The notes under the pieces are model-generated. The model made no database searches and was not told where the DNA came from. It saw nothing but the letters and a program-made list of their open reading frames with translations. 64,000 nucleotides of DNA. It comes from Mucilaginibacter sp. MD40. Its GTDB lineage: Bacteria > Bacteroidota > Bacteroidia > Sphingobacteriales > Sphingobacteriaceae. The first letter of the stretch is position 1. Each line of letters starts with the position of its first letter. The position numbers and the translations under genes were made by a program. The stretch is from contig NZ_NRSW01000001.1 of the NCBI RefSeq assembly GCF_002288635.1, forward strand, positions 119,086 to 183,085, given 5' to 3'. Positions 63,468-64,000 of this stretch are shown piece after piece.

Positions 63468-64000
63468 ATGACTCATACAATTAAAGGATTTGTTTTCCCA
63501 AACCTGCTTGGCATAGCAGTTATTGGCATAACCAAGTATTTCATCACCTACCACAGCAATGTAGGTGGCATATTCATTTTTTCAGAATTCGTTATCGTCC
63601 CTTTGCTCATGGGTATCACCAGCGCGTGGTTCTGGCGAAAAAAAATATTAGGAAGAACCACCTCCGCGCTGTGGGCTCTCTACAATACATTAATAGCATG
63701 CCTGCTAAGCGCTATATTTTTGGGCGAAGGTTCTATTTGCCTGGTTATCGTTTCGCCTTTACTTTTTGTATTTATATGGTTGGGACAATTAGCAGGCCAG
63801 GCCATGTTCAAGCGAAATAATCAAAAGCTTAATTCCAGCATCATTTTAATACTTTTCGCCATTTTCGTGACAGACTCACTATCAAAACACAGTTATGAAA
63901 ACATGGTAGCTGATACCATGGTGATAAATGCCCCTCCGGCAAAAGTATGGCAATACGTGGTAGCCTATAAGCGTATTGAGGCTAAACCTAAATTCTGGCT
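63468..64000 (+). CDS. Membrane protein with C-terminal SRPBCC-like domain, cut by window edge
   Basis: 177 residues are visible. Four membrane helices (for example NLLGIAVIGITKYFI, LWALYNTLIACLLSAIFLG, ISPLLFVFIWLGQLAG) are followed by MVINAPPAKVWQYVVAYKRI, the typical start of a START/SRPBCC lipid-binding domain. It starts 19 nt after the epimerase stop and completes the GbsR-headed operon. The end is outside the window. Confidence 0.7.
   Translation, partial: MTHTIKGFVFPNLLGIAVIGITKYFITYHSNVGGIFIFSEFVIVPLLMGITSAWFWRKKILGRTTSALWALYNTLIACLLSAIFLGEGSICLVIVSPLLFVFIWLGQLAGQAMFKRNNQKLNSSIILILFAIFVTDSLSKHSYENMVADTMVINAPPAKVWQYVVAYKRIEAKPKFW

Overview
The window reads as a chromosomal segment of a Bacteroidota bacterium, most likely Sphingobacteriaceae near Mucilaginibacter or Pedobacter (inferred; the genus is not proven). 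The reasons are a Bacteroidetes-type (subtype iii) type VI secretion locus, SusC-like TonB-dependent receptors, promoters of the TTG-N18/19-TAnnTTTG type, few Shine-Dalgarno sites, a tmRNA tag ending GENNYALAA, an E1 alpha/beta fusion dehydrogenase and intergenic repeats of a Sphingobacteriaceae kind.

Layout. 1-11 kb: part of a T6SSiii locus (tssR-like, PKD protein and two small single-pass membrane proteins on the minus strand; tssE-tssF and tssN-tssK on the plus strand; tssG reversed between them), followed by an unrecognised secreted protein. 11-14 kb: a split YeeE/YedE sulfur transporter, a frameshifted GH76 gene and the front part of a broken MFS gene. 14-20 kb: a DNA alkylation repair protein and a minus-strand aromatic amino acid cluster (pheA, DAHP synthase/chorismate mutase, aroA, aroC). 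This cluster is preceded by a leader peptide with eight aromatic residues in nine and a terminator/antiterminator pair, which is a classical attenuator. 20-38 kb: mostly housekeeping and envelope genes (DAC-domain protein, two transporters, TonB receptor, fasciclin lipoprotein, two L,D-transpeptidases, nitroreductase, branched-chain 2-oxoacid dehydrogenase E1, DUF1573, aminotransferase).

38-43 kb: tmRNA (ssrA) followed by an AT-rich insert bounded by a 16-bp repeat of the tmRNA 3' end. The insert carries only two overlapping genes: a sacsin/Hsp90-like GHKL ATPase and an AlbA_2-winged-helix-TIR protein. This looks like a compact two-gene defence system delivered to the ssrA site, and it is the best candidate here for an undescribed system. 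A TonB receptor and a HEPN-GNAT fusion protein lie just beyond it.

47-64 kb: secreted EreA-like protein, S41 peptidase, a LytS/LytTR pair, a GOB-like B3 metallo-beta-lactamase with Gln in place of the first zinc His, four small secreted proteins, a TPR histidine kinase/NarL-type regulator pair, a GH130 enzyme, a photolyase-like protein that lacks the Fe-S cysteines of its family, and a GbsR/MarR-headed operon with an operator palindrome over its promoter.
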